The notes: a model not told the origin generated them from the letters alone. DNA of 45,256 nt from Acetobacteraceae bacterium AT-5844 (GCA_000245075.1 JH599964.1:1-45256), one strand, 5' to 3'. Shown: positions 1-8,680, counted from the first letter of the stretch. A program made the numbers and translations.

Positions 1-226
1 CTGCGCGGGCGGGGCGGGCAGGGGCGGCGGTGTCGGCGGCGCCCGGCGGATTGGCCCAGCTCTGGGCGGCCGGCACGTCCAGCCGGGGAGGAGGGGCGGA
101 GAGACGGTCCAGCGGTGCTTCGGAGAGCGCTTCATCCACGCCCCAGTCCAGTTGCAGCCGCAGCGCCGCAAGCAGGGCGGCGGCCTCCGGATCGGGATGT
201 GAGGAGGTGGCGTTCATCCTGCGCAT
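1..226 (-). CDS. Probable uracil-DNA glycosylase, N-terminal fragment (cut by window edge)
   Basis: This reading frame runs off the left edge with no stop. From the first ATG it begins MRRMNATSSHPD and continues with LLAALRLQLDWGVDEAL and then a proline/alanine-rich linker. A leucine-rich 'LQLDWGVDEAL' segment followed by a Pro/Ala linker is how alphaproteobacterial family-4-type uracil-DNA glycosylases commonly start, before the catalytic Fe-S domain that would lie outside the window. These genes are often found divergent from the ETF-QO gene, as here. Two in-frame ATGs (226 and 217) are possible; GGGAA about 9 nt upstream favours 226. The catalytic domain cannot be seen, so the assignment rests on the N-terminus and the neighbour. 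Confidence 0.55.
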   Translation of the reverse strand, partial: MRRMNATSSHPDPEAAALLAALRLQLDWGVDEALSEAPLDRLSAPPPRLDVPAAQSWANPPGAADTAAPARPARA

Positions 227-312
227 ATCGGCGGTTCCCAGGGTTCCGCGCAACCCGGGATCGGGCTAAGGCGATCAGGCGGGATCTGTGAATCAGGGAA
301 GAGAACGAGAGA

Positions 313-1935
313 ATGACCGAACGGGAGAGCATGGAGTTCGACGTGCTGATCGTCGGCGCGGGGCCTGCCGGGCTCGCGGCGGCAATTCGGCTGAAGCAGG
401 TGTCTCCCGACCTGTCCGTCTGCGTGGTGGAAAAGGGTTCGGAGGTCGGCGCGCATACTCTCTCGGGGGCGGTGCTGGAGCCGCGCGCCCTGGATGAACT
501 CCTCCCCGACTGGCGGGACGCGCCGCCCGCGCTGGCCACCCCGGTGGTGGAAGACAGCTTCGTGTTCCTGACGGAAGGCAAGTCGGTGAAGCTGCCGACG
601 CCGCCGCAGATGCACAACGAGGGCAACTACGTCGTCAGCCTGGGCAATGTCTGCCGCTGGCTGGGCGAGAAGGCCGAGGGGCTCGGCATCGAGATCTATC
701 CCGGCTTCGCGGCATCCGAGACGATCATCGAGGATGGGCGGGTGAAGGGCGTCGTCGCGGGCGTGATGGGCATCACCCGGGAGGGCGAGGAAGGCCCGAA
801 CTACCAGCCCGGCATGGAGTTGCGAGCCAGCTACACGCTGTTTGCCGAGGGCTGCCGTGGCTCACTGACCAAGAAGCTGGAGCAGCAATTCGGGTTGCGG
901 GAGGGCGTGCAGCCACAGACCTATGCCATCGGCATCAAGGAACTGTGGGAAGTCCCCAAGGAGATGCACAAGCCGGGCAAGGTCTGGCACTCGCTCGGTT
1001 GGCCGCTGAAGTCCGATACCTATGGCGGCGCCTTCCTTTACATGTTCGGCGAGAATCTGGTCTCCATCGGCTTCGTCATCGGGCTGGATTATCCGAACAC
1101 CTGGCTCTCGCCCTTCGATGAATTCCAGCGCTTCAAGACGCACCCCGCGGTGCGGGTGATGCTGGAAGGCGGCAAGCGCATTTCCTATGGCGCGCGCGCG
1201 CTGAATGAGGGCGGCTTCCAGTCCATTCCGAAGCTCGTCTTCCCGGGCGGTGCGCTGATCGGCGATGGCGCGGGCTTCCTGAACCTGCCGAAGATCAAGG
1301 GCACCCACACTTCCATGAAGTCCGGCATGCTGGCGGCGGAAGCCGTGGCTGCCGCGCTGGCGGCGGAGGAGCCGCCGGCGGTGCTGGAGAGCTACCCCGA
1401 GGCGCTGAAGGCGAGCTGGGTGTGGAGCGAGTTGCACAAGGTGCGCAACATGCGCCCGGGCTTCGCGAAATGGGGCCTGTGGGGCGGGCTGGTGAACGCG
1501 GCGCTGGAGACGGTGACGGCCGGCAAGCTGCCCTGGACCCTGCCGCATCATGCGGACCACTCGGCGACGAAGCCGGCAGACCAATGCCCGCGAATCGAAT
1601 ATCCGAAGCCGGATGGCAAGCTGACCTTCGATCGCCTTTCCTCTGTCTTCCTCTCCAATACCAATCATGAGGAAGATCAGCCGGCGCATCTGAAGCTGCG
1701 GGACCCCGATGCCTGGAAGCCGGTGAACTGGGACCGCTTCCGTTCGCCGGAGAGCCGCTATTGCCCGGCGGCTGTGTATGAGGCTGTAGGGGTAGAAGAA
1801 GGCGAGCCGCGGCTGGTGATCAACGCGCAGAACTGCGTGCACTGCAAGACCTGCGACATCAAGGACCCCAGCCAGAACATCGACTGGTGCACGCCCGAAG
1901 GGGGCGGTGGGCCGAATTATATCGGCGGCATGTAG
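313..1935 (+). CDS. Electron transfer flavoprotein-ubiquinone oxidoreductase
   Basis: This enzyme passes electrons from reduced electron transfer flavoprotein, which collects them from acyl-CoA and other dehydrogenases, to ubiquinone in the inner membrane. The 540-residue length is normal for the family. A dinucleotide-binding motif VGAGPAGLAAAIRL lies near residues 14-27. The C-terminal [4Fe-4S] ligands are visible as Cys484 (YCPAAVYE) and the CVHCKTC cluster (Cys508, 511, 514). The start at 313 places the FAD motif close to the N-terminus, and an in-frame ATG six codons later (MEFDVL) is an alternative. It is the natural electron outlet for the two acyl-CoA dehydrogenases encoded further along this window, although it is not part of their operon. 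Confidence 0.96.
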   Translation: MTERESMEFDVLIVGAGPAGLAAAIRLKQVSPDLSVCVVEKGSEVGAHTLSGAVLEPRALDELLPDWRDAPPALATPVVEDSFVFLTEGKSVKLPTPPQMHNEGNYVVSLGNVCRWLGEKAEGLGIEIYPGFAASETIIEDGRVKGVVAGVMGITREGEEGPNYQPGMELRASYTLFAEGCRGSLTKKLEQQFGLREGVQPQTYAIGIKELWEVPKEMHKPGKVWHSLGWPLKSDTYGGAFLYMFGENLVSIGFVIGLDYPNTWLSPFDEFQRFKTHPAVRVMLEGGKRISYGARALNEGGFQSIPKLVFPGGALIGDGAGFLNLPKIKGTHTSMKSGMLAAEAVAAALAAEEPPAVLESYPEALKASWVWSELHKVRNMRPGFAKWGLWGGLVNAALETVTAGKLPWTLPHHADHSATKPADQCPRIEYPKPDGKLTFDRLSSVFLSNTNHEEDQPAHLKLRDPDAWKPVNWDRFRSPESRYCPAAVYEAVGVEEGEPRLVINAQNCVHCKTCDIKDPSQNIDWCTPEGGGGPNYIGGM

Positions 1936-1950
1936 CTGTTGGTGGTTCCG

Positions 1951-1979
1951 GCAGGCGTTTCCGCCGGGATGGCGCCTGC
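1951..1979. terminator. Possible terminator hairpin after ETF-QO
   Basis: The 7-bp arms GCAGGCG and CGCCTGC are separated by a 15-nt loop, 15 nt after the ETF-QO stop and ahead of a convergent gene. There is no T-tract, so intrinsic termination is uncertain. Confidence 0.3.
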
Positions 1980-2089
1980 TTGGAGCCGGAGCCGAGGATG
2001 GTCAGGCCATCAAGGCAGATGGGCGGGCTGGCTGACCGGGAGGCGGCTGGCGCGGGGCAGGGCCGCGCGCCGCGCTTCTGCGTCCGGCC

Positions 2090-2794
2090 TCAGGGCCAGG
2101 AAACATCCATGCTGTCGCAGGTGGGAACGTTGCGCCGCTCCTGAGAGCGGCCGCCATTGAACACCACGCGGATATCGACGGAGCAGCCCTGGCCGGATGG
2201 CAGGCTGACCCAGATCTCCCGGCCAGCGGGCAGCGTGCGGTCGCCCAGATGATCGCGACCCCAGCTGTCCTGTTGGGTGGAGGAGACGTAGAGCTCCTGG
2301 ATCGTCTCCCCGCTGCGGTTCACGAAGTTGAAGGAGGGATCACCCTGGTCCCGGTTGCGGCCGGCGACGCTGCCGCCGCTGACGGAGCCGCCCGCGCCGC
2401 CCGAGGGGCGTTCGATCGAGCCGCCGGCACCGCCATCGCGCTGCGCGCGGTTGGACGGGTTGGTGAAGACGATGCGGGTGAGGTTGCAGGCGTTGACGTT
2501 CCGCTTCTCCTCCTCCTGGCCACCTTCATACTGGACGCGGATGTCCAGCACGCAGTCGCGCGCGGAAGGGGTGACACGGACCTGCTCGCCGGCGGGCAGG
2601 ATGGAATTGCCCAGGATATCCGGCCCCCAGTTGGAGAGGCGGGTGGGCGAGACATAGGCCCGCTCGATGGTCAGGCCGGAATTATTGACCAGCCAGAAGC
2701 GGTTTTGTGCCATGGCCGGAGAGGCCATGAGGGTCGTGGCGACGACGAGGGTCAGCGCCAGGGCAGTCAAGAACGAACGCACGAAATCCTCCAT
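2090..2794 (-). CDS. Secreted protein with two tandem copies of one domain
   Basis: This 234-residue protein has no recognised function. It starts with a clear Sec signal peptide: a hydrophobic stretch ALALTLVVATTLMA, then SPAMAQ, with likely cleavage near residue 30. The mature part contains two related units. The first runs about residues 33-105 (FWLVNNSGLTIERAYVS ... LPAGEQVRV ... DCVLDIRV ... ACNLTRIVF). The second runs about 150-234 (FNFVNRSGETIQELYVS ... LPAGREIWV ... GCSVDIRV ... TCDSMDV). Each unit carries two cysteines in the same places, which could form one disulfide in the periplasm. A Gly/Ser-rich linker joins them. The same frame stays open far upstream across the opposite gene, but the signal peptide fixes the start at 2794. 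It converges with ETF-QO. Confidence 0.85.
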   Translation of the reverse strand: MEDFVRSFLTALALTLVVATTLMASPAMAQNRFWLVNNSGLTIERAYVSPTRLSNWGPDILGNSILPAGEQVRVTPSARDCVLDIRVQYEGGQEEEKRNVNACNLTRIVFTNPSNRAQRDGGAGGSIERPSGGAGGSVSGGSVAGRNRDQGDPSFNFVNRSGETIQELYVSSTQQDSWGRDHLGDRTLPAGREIWVSLPSGQGCSVDIRVVFNGGRSQERRNVPTCDSMDVSWP

Positions 2795-3244
2795 GCGGTA
2801 GGCGAAAAGGGAGAGCACGGCCGCAGTGCGGATGCGCCGGTAGGATGCGGAAAGCCGGGGCCGGATGGTTCTCCGGGGTTTTCTTGCCTCCGGCGCATCG
2901 GCCTCCTCCTGGCCGGTTCTGCCCTGTCGGGCGGTTGGGGGGAACAACACCACGGCAAGCGTGGCCGTGGCGGCATTATGGCATAAAGTTTCGCTTCCCG
3001 CAGGATCGGCCGTGCCGCACTTTGCCTCGCTCGCGAATAGTTGGTCGTTTCTTGCGAGGTGCGTGACGGGGCGGGTGCCGGCGATGCGGCGTGCTTCGCC
3101 CTTGAGCGGGTTGGGGCGCCGGTTTTGCGGTCCGGCCGGGCCCGGTGCCGGGGCCGTGGCATGGCGCTTCATCGGCGCCGGGCCGAATGTCACCGGGCGT
3201 GACAATGCAGGCGTTTCCAGCTTGCCCCAAATGGCTCTAACCTT
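2795..3244. other. 450-bp divergent intergenic region
   Basis: This gap separates the divergent secreted-protein and TPR-lipoprotein genes and must hold both promoters. Short open frames here have no recognisable protein features. An AT-richer patch around 2970-2995 (CATAAT-like on the minus strand) is a candidate -10 for the secreted protein. I see no strong -35/-10 pair and no perfect operator. Confidence 0.35.
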
Positions 3245-4939
3245 ATGGGCATGGCCGTAGTCGCTTCCCCTCGCCGTATTGCCCTCCTGGCCGCCGCCAT
3301 GCTCGCGGGTTGTGCCGCCAGCGGTGGTGCCCCCGATGCGGGGACGCCCAATCCCATTCCGCCGGGGCGCCTGACGGCATCCGGCACCTATCTGGCCGGC
3401 AGTTATGCCGCGGCGGAGACCGATACCCGCGCGGCCGCCGACTTCCTGCTGGAAGCCCTGCGCCTGGCGCCGGACCAGCCGGAGGTACTGAACCGCGCCT
3501 TCCTGGCCACCGTGCTGGACGGACGGCCGGAGGCGGTGCGGATTGCCCGCCGCCTGCCGGAGAACGAGCTGGCCGCGATGCTGCAGGCGGGTGCCGACGC
3601 CATGGCCGGGCGGTGGGATCGTGCGGAGACGCGGGTGCGCAGCCTGCCGCGCCAGGGTGCCAGCCAGATCCTGCAACCTTTGCTGCTGGCCTGGGTGCAG
3701 TTCGGGCGCGGCAATACGGATGCCGCCATGGCCACCCTGCGGCCCATGCTGGAAGGCAACCGCCCGAGCGGCATCGCCGCCCTGCATGGGGCGATGATCG
3801 CTGATCTCGCCAACCGGCCGCTGGAGGCGGAGCGGTTGATCCGCCTGGCGCTGGCGCATTCGCCGGAGCCCAATCTGCGGCTGGTGCAGATTTCCGCCGG
3901 CATCCTTGGCCGCGCGGGCAAGGAAGCGGAGGCGATGAAGCTGGTCGAGAGCATCTCGACCGGCGGGGATGACCTCGCGATGCTGGGCACGCCCGATGTG
4001 CGGCGGCGCATGTTGCGCGACCGCGCGGTGAATTCGGCCGTCGAGGGCATGGCGGAGGCGGAACTGGCGCTGGCCGGTGCGCTGCGGGGGCAGAATGCGC
4101 CGGAGCTGGCGCTGCTGCTGGCGCGGCTTTCCCTGCGGTTGCGCCCGGATTTCGTGCCGGCCTTGCTGGTGGCCGCCGAATCCCTCATGGCGGAAAACCA
4201 TTATGAGAGCGTGCTCTCCCTGCTGCGCAACGTGCCGCAGGACGACCCGCTCTACCCCGTCGTCATCGTGCGCCGGGCCGTCGCGCTGGACCGGCTGGAC
4301 CGCCCAGACGAGGCCATCGCGGCACTGCAGGCGCTGTCCGCGGCGCGGCCTGACTCCCCGCAGCCGCCGGCGCGCATCGGCGACCTGCTGCGGTCCCGGG
4401 AGCGGTATGCGGAGGCCGTTCCGGCCTATGACACCGCCGTGGCGCGGGCCGGGGATGCAGCCAATACCTGGCCGCTGCTCTATGCCCGTGGCATCGCGCT
4501 GGAGCGGTCCGGCCAGTGGCCGCGCGCGGAGGCGGATTTCAAGAAGGCGCTGCAGCTCTCTCCAGAGCAGCCCTATGTGCTGAATTATCTTGGCTATACC
4601 TGGGTGGAGCGGGGCGAGAACCTGGCGGAAGCCCGCCGGATGCTGGAGCGGGCAGCCGCATTGCGGCCGCAGGACGGCAATATCGCGGACAGCCTCGGCT
4701 GGGCGCTGTTCAAGCTGGGTGACGTGCCCGGCGCGGTGAAATGGCTGGAGCGCGCGGTGGAGCTGGAATCGCGCAACGCCGTCATCAACGACCATTTGGG
4801 GGATGCCTACTGGGCGGCCGGACGGCGGCGGGAGGCCATCTTCCAATGGCGGCGCGCCCTGGCGGTGGACCCGGAGCCGAAGGAGACGCCGCGCATCGCC
4901 GCCAAGCTGCGGGAGCACGAGGCCACCTCCCGGCCGTGA
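3245..4939 (+). CDS. TPR-repeat lipoprotein
   Basis: A 564-residue protein with a lipoprotein signal: basic N-terminus, hydrophobic core, then the lipobox LAGC with the acylated cysteine at about residue 23. The rest is alpha-helical TPR-like sequence. Clear repeats lie in the C-terminal half, for example LLYARGIALERSGQWPRAEA, then VLNYLGYTWVERGENLAEAR, IADSLGWALFKLGDVPGAVK and INDHLGDAYWAAGRRREAIF. TPR lipoproteins of this kind act as envelope scaffolds; no specific partner can be inferred. The gene ends in a GTGA overlap with ispE, so the two are translationally coupled. An alternative ATG lies two codons downstream. Confidence 0.88.
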   Translation: MGMAVVASPRRIALLAAAMLAGCAASGGAPDAGTPNPIPPGRLTASGTYLAGSYAAAETDTRAAADFLLEALRLAPDQPEVLNRAFLATVLDGRPEAVRIARRLPENELAAMLQAGADAMAGRWDRAETRVRSLPRQGASQILQPLLLAWVQFGRGNTDAAMATLRPMLEGNRPSGIAALHGAMIADLANRPLEAERLIRLALAHSPEPNLRLVQISAGILGRAGKEAEAMKLVESISTGGDDLAMLGTPDVRRRMLRDRAVNSAVEGMAEAELALAGALRGQNAPELALLLARLSLRLRPDFVPALLVAAESLMAENHYESVLSLLRNVPQDDPLYPVVIVRRAVALDRLDRPDEAIAALQALSAARPDSPQPPARIGDLLRSRERYAEAVPAYDTAVARAGDAANTWPLLYARGIALERSGQWPRAEADFKKALQLSPEQPYVLNYLGYTWVERGENLAEARRMLERAAALRPQDGNIADSLGWALFKLGDVPGAVKWLERAVELESRNAVINDHLGDAYWAAGRRREAIFQWRRALAVDPEPKETPRIAAKLREHEATSRP

Positions 4940-5817
4940 CGGTGTTGGCGGCCAGAGCGGGAGGGGCGGCCGAGCCCGCGCCCGCCAAGGTGAACCTGTA
5001 CCTGCATGTCACCGGCAGGCGGGCGGATGGCTATCATCTGCTCGACTCGCTGGTCGTCTTCGCGGGCGCGGCGGATGTGGTGGGCATGGCGCCGGCGGAA
5101 GGGCTCTCCCTGCATCTCGCCGGGGCCGAAGGGGCGGCACTGGCCGCCGAGCCGGACAATCTGGTGCTGCGGGCCGCGCGGCTGCTGGTGGATGAGACGG
5201 GCTGTACTCCCGCCGGGCAACTGACGCTGGAGAAGAACCTGCCTGTGGCCTCGGGCATCGGCGGGGGGTCCGCCGATGCGGCGGCGGCGCTGCGGCTGCT
5301 GAACCGCTCCTGGATGCTTGGCCTGCAGGAAGGGCGCTTGCTCGACATGGCGGCGCGGCTGGGCGCGGATGTGCCTGTTTGCGTCTCCGCCCGTGCTGCG
5401 CGGATGGAAGGGGTAGGGGAGGTGCTCTCCGCCGCCCCGCGCCTGCCGGCCTGCGGCATGGTGCTGGCCAATCCGCGGGTACCGCTGCCGACGCCTTCCG
5501 TATTCCGCGCGCGCCAGGGTGGGTTCACGCCGCGCGCCAACCTGCCGGAGGCATGGGCCGACGCGGCCGCCATGGCGCGGGACCTCGCGGCTTGCCGCAA
5601 TGACTTGCAGGAGGCAGCCATCAGCCTGTGCCCGCCTGTTTCCACGGTGCTGGAGGCGCTGGCCGCGCTGCCCGGCTGCCTGCTGGCACGCATGAGTGGT
5701 TCCGGCGCGACCTGCTTCGCCCTGTTCGCCGATGCCGAGACGGCGCGGAAAGGGGCAGGAATGTTGCCGGAAGCGTGGTGGCGATGGGGTGGGGGTCTTT
5801 ACGACGCCCCCCTTTGA
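4936..5817 (+). CDS. ispE: 4-diphosphocytidyl-2-C-methyl-D-erythritol kinase
   Basis: IspE phosphorylates CDP-methylerythritol with ATP in the MEP route to isoprenoids, in the cytoplasm. The GHMP-kinase signatures are present: the N-terminal AKVNLYLHVTGRRADGYH with the catalytic lysine at about residue 18, the ATP-binding LPVASGIGGGSADAAAALR at about 102-120, the catalytic aspartate in LGADVPV at about 145, and a C-terminal MSGSGATCFALF glycine loop. The 293-residue length is typical. I chose the GTG at 4936 because it overlaps the upstream stop as GTGA and leaves a normal-length N-terminus; the frame also stays open upstream inside the TPR gene, but that part has no kinase sequence. Confidence 0.95.
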   Translation: MTVLAARAGGAAEPAPAKVNLYLHVTGRRADGYHLLDSLVVFAGAADVVGMAPAEGLSLHLAGAEGAALAAEPDNLVLRAARLLVDETGCTPAGQLTLEKNLPVASGIGGGSADAAAALRLLNRSWMLGLQEGRLLDMAARLGADVPVCVSARAARMEGVGEVLSAAPRLPACGMVLANPRVPLPTPSVFRARQGGFTPRANLPEAWADAAAMARDLAACRNDLQEAAISLCPPVSTVLEALAALPGCLLARMSGSGATCFALFADAETARKGAGMLPEAWWRWGGGLYDAPL

Positions 5818-5840
5818 CGCTTATTCAGGCGTCCCACCGG

Positions 5841-5915
5841 TGGGGCGTAGCCAAGCGGTAAGGCAGCGGTTTTTGGTACCGCCATTCCCAGGTTCGAATC
5901 CTGGCGCCCCAACCA
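5841..5915 (+). tRNA. tRNA-Gln (anticodon TTG)
   Basis: All four arms fold. The acceptor pairs TGGGGCG with CGCCCCA. The D arm contains GCCAAGCGGTAAGGC. The anticodon stem GCGGT/ACCGC encloses the loop TTTTGGT with TTG at positions 34-36. The T arm is CCAGG-TTCGAAT-CCTGG. Discriminator A and an encoded CCA follow. It starts 24 bp after the ispE stop and may be cotranscribed with it. Confidence 0.97.
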
Positions 5916-5974
5916 GCCGGATCTCCATTCCAGAGCACGACGCGCGAACCGCAGGGCCTTTGCCAGCGCTGGGC

Positions 5975-6772
5975 TCAGCCTTGTTTATAGGTGTGGGAAA
6001 GCGCCCGTGCCGCCTCCATCACCAGGGGGCTGACGCGGCGGCGGAAGGTCTCCTCCGTCCATTCGGAGAGGGAGCCGGCGGCATGGATGGCCGCGACCGG
6101 GCGGCCATGGATGTCCAGCACCGCTGCGGACAGCACGATCTCGCCGAGAGCCGATTCCTCCAGCGCCAGGGCATAGCCGTCCCGCCGCGCCTCCTCGATC
6201 TTCGCGACGAGGGCGGACATGTCCGTGATGGTCTTCGGCGTGAGGGGGCGGCGGTCCGACTGTTCCAGGATGGCCATCGCCTCCGCCTCGGGCAGTGCGG
6301 CGAGCATGGCGCGCCCGCCGGAGGCGCAGAAGGCGGGGATGCGCCGGCCGACCAGCGTGGCGGAGAAGGTCTCCCGCTTGCTCTGCAACCGCACGACATA
6401 GACGATGTCCGTACCGTCGAGCAGGCTGAGGTCGATTCGTTCCTTTACCGATTTGCGCAGCTCGTGCAGCACCGGCGTCGCGCTTTCGACCAGCGCGTTC
6501 ATGCGCAGGAAATCGAAGGCCCGGTAAAGTACCTTCTTGCCCGGCACGAGGCCGGCGCTGGAGCGCTCCAGATAGCCTAGCGCTTGCAGCGTGTGCGCGA
6601 TGCGCTGGCCCGCGCTTTTGTCCAGCCCCGCGGCGGCGGAGAGCTCCGCGATGGAGAGAGGGCGGGGCTGCTGGCTGAAGGCTTCGAGAACGCGGAGCGT
6701 GCGGGCCACCGACTGTAGGAACAGCCGGTTGTTCTTGCCGCTGGGCGGGCTTGGCTGCTCGGCCGTTGACAT
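5975..6772 (-). CDS. IclR-family transcriptional regulator
   Basis: A 265-residue regulator with an N-terminal winged helix-turn-helix (LSIAELSAAAGLDKSAGQRI at about residues 39-58, then LQALGYLER) and a C-terminal IclR effector-binding domain (ATLVGRRIPAFCASGGRAML, ALEESALGEIVLSAAVLD, VAAIHAAGS). IclR proteins bind small metabolites and usually control adjacent catabolic genes. It faces the SDR gene at 6888 across 115 bp, so it probably controls that cluster and itself. GGGAAAGGG lies upstream of the start. The ligand is unknown. Confidence 0.93.
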   Translation of the reverse strand: MSTAEQPSPPSGKNNRLFLQSVARTLRVLEAFSQQPRPLSIAELSAAAGLDKSAGQRIAHTLQALGYLERSSAGLVPGKKVLYRAFDFLRMNALVESATPVLHELRKSVKERIDLSLLDGTDIVYVVRLQSKRETFSATLVGRRIPAFCASGGRAMLAALPEAEAMAILEQSDRRPLTPKTITDMSALVAKIEEARRDGYALALEESALGEIVLSAAVLDIHGRPVAAIHAAGSLSEWTEETFRRRVSPLVMEAARALSHTYKQG

Positions 6773-6887
6773 AGCAAAAACCCTTTCCCTAACATCGATC
6801 TACGATCCGGCCGTATCGTTATGAAATACGACGGGAGCGGGGCTTTGGCAAGTTTCGCCTGAGCCGGCCACCGTGATGGGGAGCTCT
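6773..6887. promoter_or_regulatory. Divergent promoter and operator region, IclR/SDR
   Basis: The gap contains two interrupted inverted repeats: ATCG-N5-CGAT at 6794-6806, and CGTAT-N9-ATACG at 6812-6830. They are plausible binding sites for the adjacent IclR protein, but the arms are only 4-5 bp. GGGGAGC just before 6888 is the ribosome-binding site of the SDR gene. Confidence 0.4.
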
Positions 6888-7649
6888 ATGGAACGTTTTC
6901 AGGGACAGGTTGGCGCGGTGACCGGCGCCGCCTCCGGCCTCGGCCGCGCGGTCGCGATCGCACTAGCGGAGGAAGGGGCGAAGCTCCTGCTGATGGACCG
7001 CGATGCCGCCGCGCTGGAAGGCGTCGCGGCGCTGTGCCCAGGTTCCATCACCGCCCGTGTCGATGTTTCCAGCGCCGCCGATGTCGAGGGCGCGGCGGCG
7101 GAGGGATTGTCCAGGCTGGGGCCTGCGAACTTCCTTGTCACGGCTGCTGGTATTCTGGGGCCCACAGTACCGGCCGTGGAGGCCGATGAAGCGGATTGGG
7201 ACCGGGTCTTCGACGTCAATGTCAAAGGCACCTGGCTGGCGGTGAAGGCCTTCCTGCCGCAGATGCGGACCCATGGCCGGGGTGCGATCGTGACGATGGC
7301 CTCTACGGCCGGGTTGACGGGCTCCGCGCAGTTGCAGGCCTATTCCGCTACCAAAGGCGCGGTGGTCATGCTCAGCCGCAGCCTGGCCCTGACGCATGGG
7401 CCAGAGGGAATTCGGGTGAACTGCGTCTGCCCCGGCTCGATCGAGACGCCAATGCTTGCCGCCACCTTCGATGCCGCTGGCGGTGCCGAGGAGCGGGCAG
7501 CGCGTGTGGCGCAATTCGCCGCGCGTTATCCGCTGCGCCGCTTCGGCAAGGCGGATGAGGTGGCGGATGCCACGTTGTTCCTGTTGAGTGAGCAGGCGGC
7601 GTTCCTGACGGGTGTGTCCCTGCCAGTGGATGGCGGGCGCCTCGCCTGA
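6888..7649 (+). CDS. SDR-family NAD(P)-dependent oxidoreductase
   Basis: A classical short-chain dehydrogenase/reductase of 253 residues. The cofactor motif is TGAASGLGRAVA, the structural segment is NFLVTAAGILG (replacing the usual NNAG with TAAG), and the catalytic residues are Ser in MASTAG and the YSATKGAV motif (Tyr-x3-Lys). The C-terminus ends FLTGVSLPVDGG. It oxidises or reduces a hydroxyl/keto group; the substrate is not evident. I start at ATG 6888 because GGGGAGC precedes it; GTG 6873 and ATG 6876 are upstream options. It is the first gene of the cluster facing the IclR regulator. Confidence 0.9.
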   Translation: MERFQGQVGAVTGAASGLGRAVAIALAEEGAKLLLMDRDAAALEGVAALCPGSITARVDVSSAADVEGAAAEGLSRLGPANFLVTAAGILGPTVPAVEADEADWDRVFDVNVKGTWLAVKAFLPQMRTHGRGAIVTMASTAGLTGSAQLQAYSATKGAVVMLSRSLALTHGPEGIRVNCVCPGSIETPMLAATFDAAGGAEERAARVAQFAARYPLRRFGKADEVADATLFLLSEQAAFLTGVSLPVDGGRLA

Positions 7650-7663
7650 GGTAACGTCGATCA

Positions 7664-7704
7664 GCCGCCTCGGCGCAGGGCGAGAGGCCTGCGCCGGAGG
7701 CGGC
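7664..7704. terminator. Long GC hairpin after the first SDR gene
   Basis: GCCGCCTC-GGCGCAGG pairs with CCTGCGCC-GGAGGCGGC, leaving one bulged G and a 7-nt loop. It starts 15 nt after the stop codon and has no T-tract. Confidence 0.4.
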
Positions 7705-7738
7705 CATGCCGCGGGCCGACCGCCGCGCGCCAATGGCC

Positions 7739-7776
7739 GCGCCACGAGCTTCCAGGAAGGCCCGTGGCGCCTTTTT
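7739..7776 (+). terminator. Hairpin plus T-tract ahead of the deacetylase gene
   Basis: GCGCCACG pairs with CGTGGCGC, with a further inner pairing CTTCC/GGAAG, and is followed by CTTTTT. This has the form of a rho-independent terminator, 26 bp upstream of the next start codon, so it could separate the two genes or act as an attenuator. Confidence 0.5.
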
Positions 7777-7801
7777 CCATTTTGCGACCAAGGATGTTCC
7801 C

Positions 7802-8635
7802 ATGCCCCGTCACATTGCCTGCCTGTCCTATGATTTCGATACCTGGTCCGGCTTCGCCTCCCGCGGGATGATGACGCCGACGCCGGTTTCGCGCGGCGAG
7901 TTCGGCGTGATCGGCGCCGGGCGGATCATGGATCTGCTGCGCAGCCGGGGCATCAAGGGCAGCTGGTACATTCCCGGCGTCGTCATCGAGACTTATCCGG
8001 AAGCCTGCGCCCGCGTGGTGGCGGAGGGGCATGAGGTCGGCCATCATGGCTGGAGCCACGTGCCGCCGGCCGAGCTTTCCCCGCAGCAGGAGGCGGATGA
8101 GTTCGCCCGCGCCGTGGAATCGATCCGCCGGCTGACCGGGCAATCGCCCTCCGGCTACCGCTCCCCGGCCTGGGACCTCAGTGACCACAGCATCGACCTG
8201 ATGGTGCAGCATGGTCTGCGCTACGACAGCAGCATGATGGGCCATGATTGCGAGCCCTATTTCGCCCGGCGCGGGGACAAGGTGGCGGTGGATGCGCCGC
8301 TGGTGTTTGGCGAGACGACGGATCTGGTGGAAGTGCCGATCAGCTGGTCGCTCGACGACCACCCGCATTTCGAATTCTTCCGCACCAAGGCAGGCGTGAT
8401 GCCGGGCCTCGCCAATGCGAATGCGGTGCTGGAGAACTGGCTGGCGGATTTCGAATATATGTGCCGCACCACGGAATGGGGCGTGATGGTCTACACCTTC
8501 CACCCCTATGTCAGCGGCCGTGGCCACCGCATGATGATGATGGAGAAGCTGATCGACGGCCTCGGCCGCATGGGCGCCGAGTTCCTGACGCTCGATCAGG
8601 TGCAGCAGGAATACCGCGCGCGGCAGGCGGGCTGA
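7802..8635 (+). CDS. Polysaccharide deacetylase / PuuE-like NodB-fold hydrolase
   Basis: A 277-residue carbohydrate-esterase-4 fold protein. The metal/catalytic motifs are SYDFDTW (Asp11 and Asp13), EVGHHGWSH (metal His near 82 and 86) and GYRSPAWDLS. This combination is typical of the HpPgdA/PuuE branch, whose members are described as acting on small cyclic or acylated compounds (PuuE is an allantoinase) as well as on peptidoglycan. Surrounding dehydrogenases, a binding protein and an aminotransferase favour a small-molecule role, which is inference. ATG 7802 is preceded by AAGGA; a frame open from 7706 crosses a terminator-like hairpin and is unlikely to be translated. Confidence 0.85.
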   Translation: MPRHIACLSYDFDTWSGFASRGMMTPTPVSRGEFGVIGAGRIMDLLRSRGIKGSWYIPGVVIETYPEACARVVAEGHEVGHHGWSHVPPAELSPQQEADEFARAVESIRRLTGQSPSGYRSPAWDLSDHSIDLMVQHGLRYDSSMMGHDCEPYFARRGDKVAVDAPLVFGETTDLVEVPISWSLDDHPHFEFFRTKAGVMPGLANANAVLENWLADFEYMCRTTEWGVMVYTFHPYVSGRGHRMMMMEKLIDGLGRMGAEFLTLDQVQQEYRARQAG

Positions 8636-8660
8636 AGCGCCCTCGGCCCAGAGCCATGAT

Positions 8661-8680
8661 GGCCGGCGGCTGCGCCGGCC
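8661..8680. terminator. GC hairpin between deacetylase and second SDR
   Basis: GGCCGGCG and CGCCGGCC form an 8-bp stem with a 4-nt loop, 26 nt after the stop. No T-tract follows. It could be an intercistronic stability element. Confidence 0.35.

Noticed and set aside
2090-4918. A continuous 942-codon minus-strand frame
   Set aside because: Only the last 234 codons look like protein (signal peptide and repeated domain). The rest is antisense to the TPR lipoprotein and reads as Arg/Gln/Pro-rich shadow sequence typical of GC-rich DNA.
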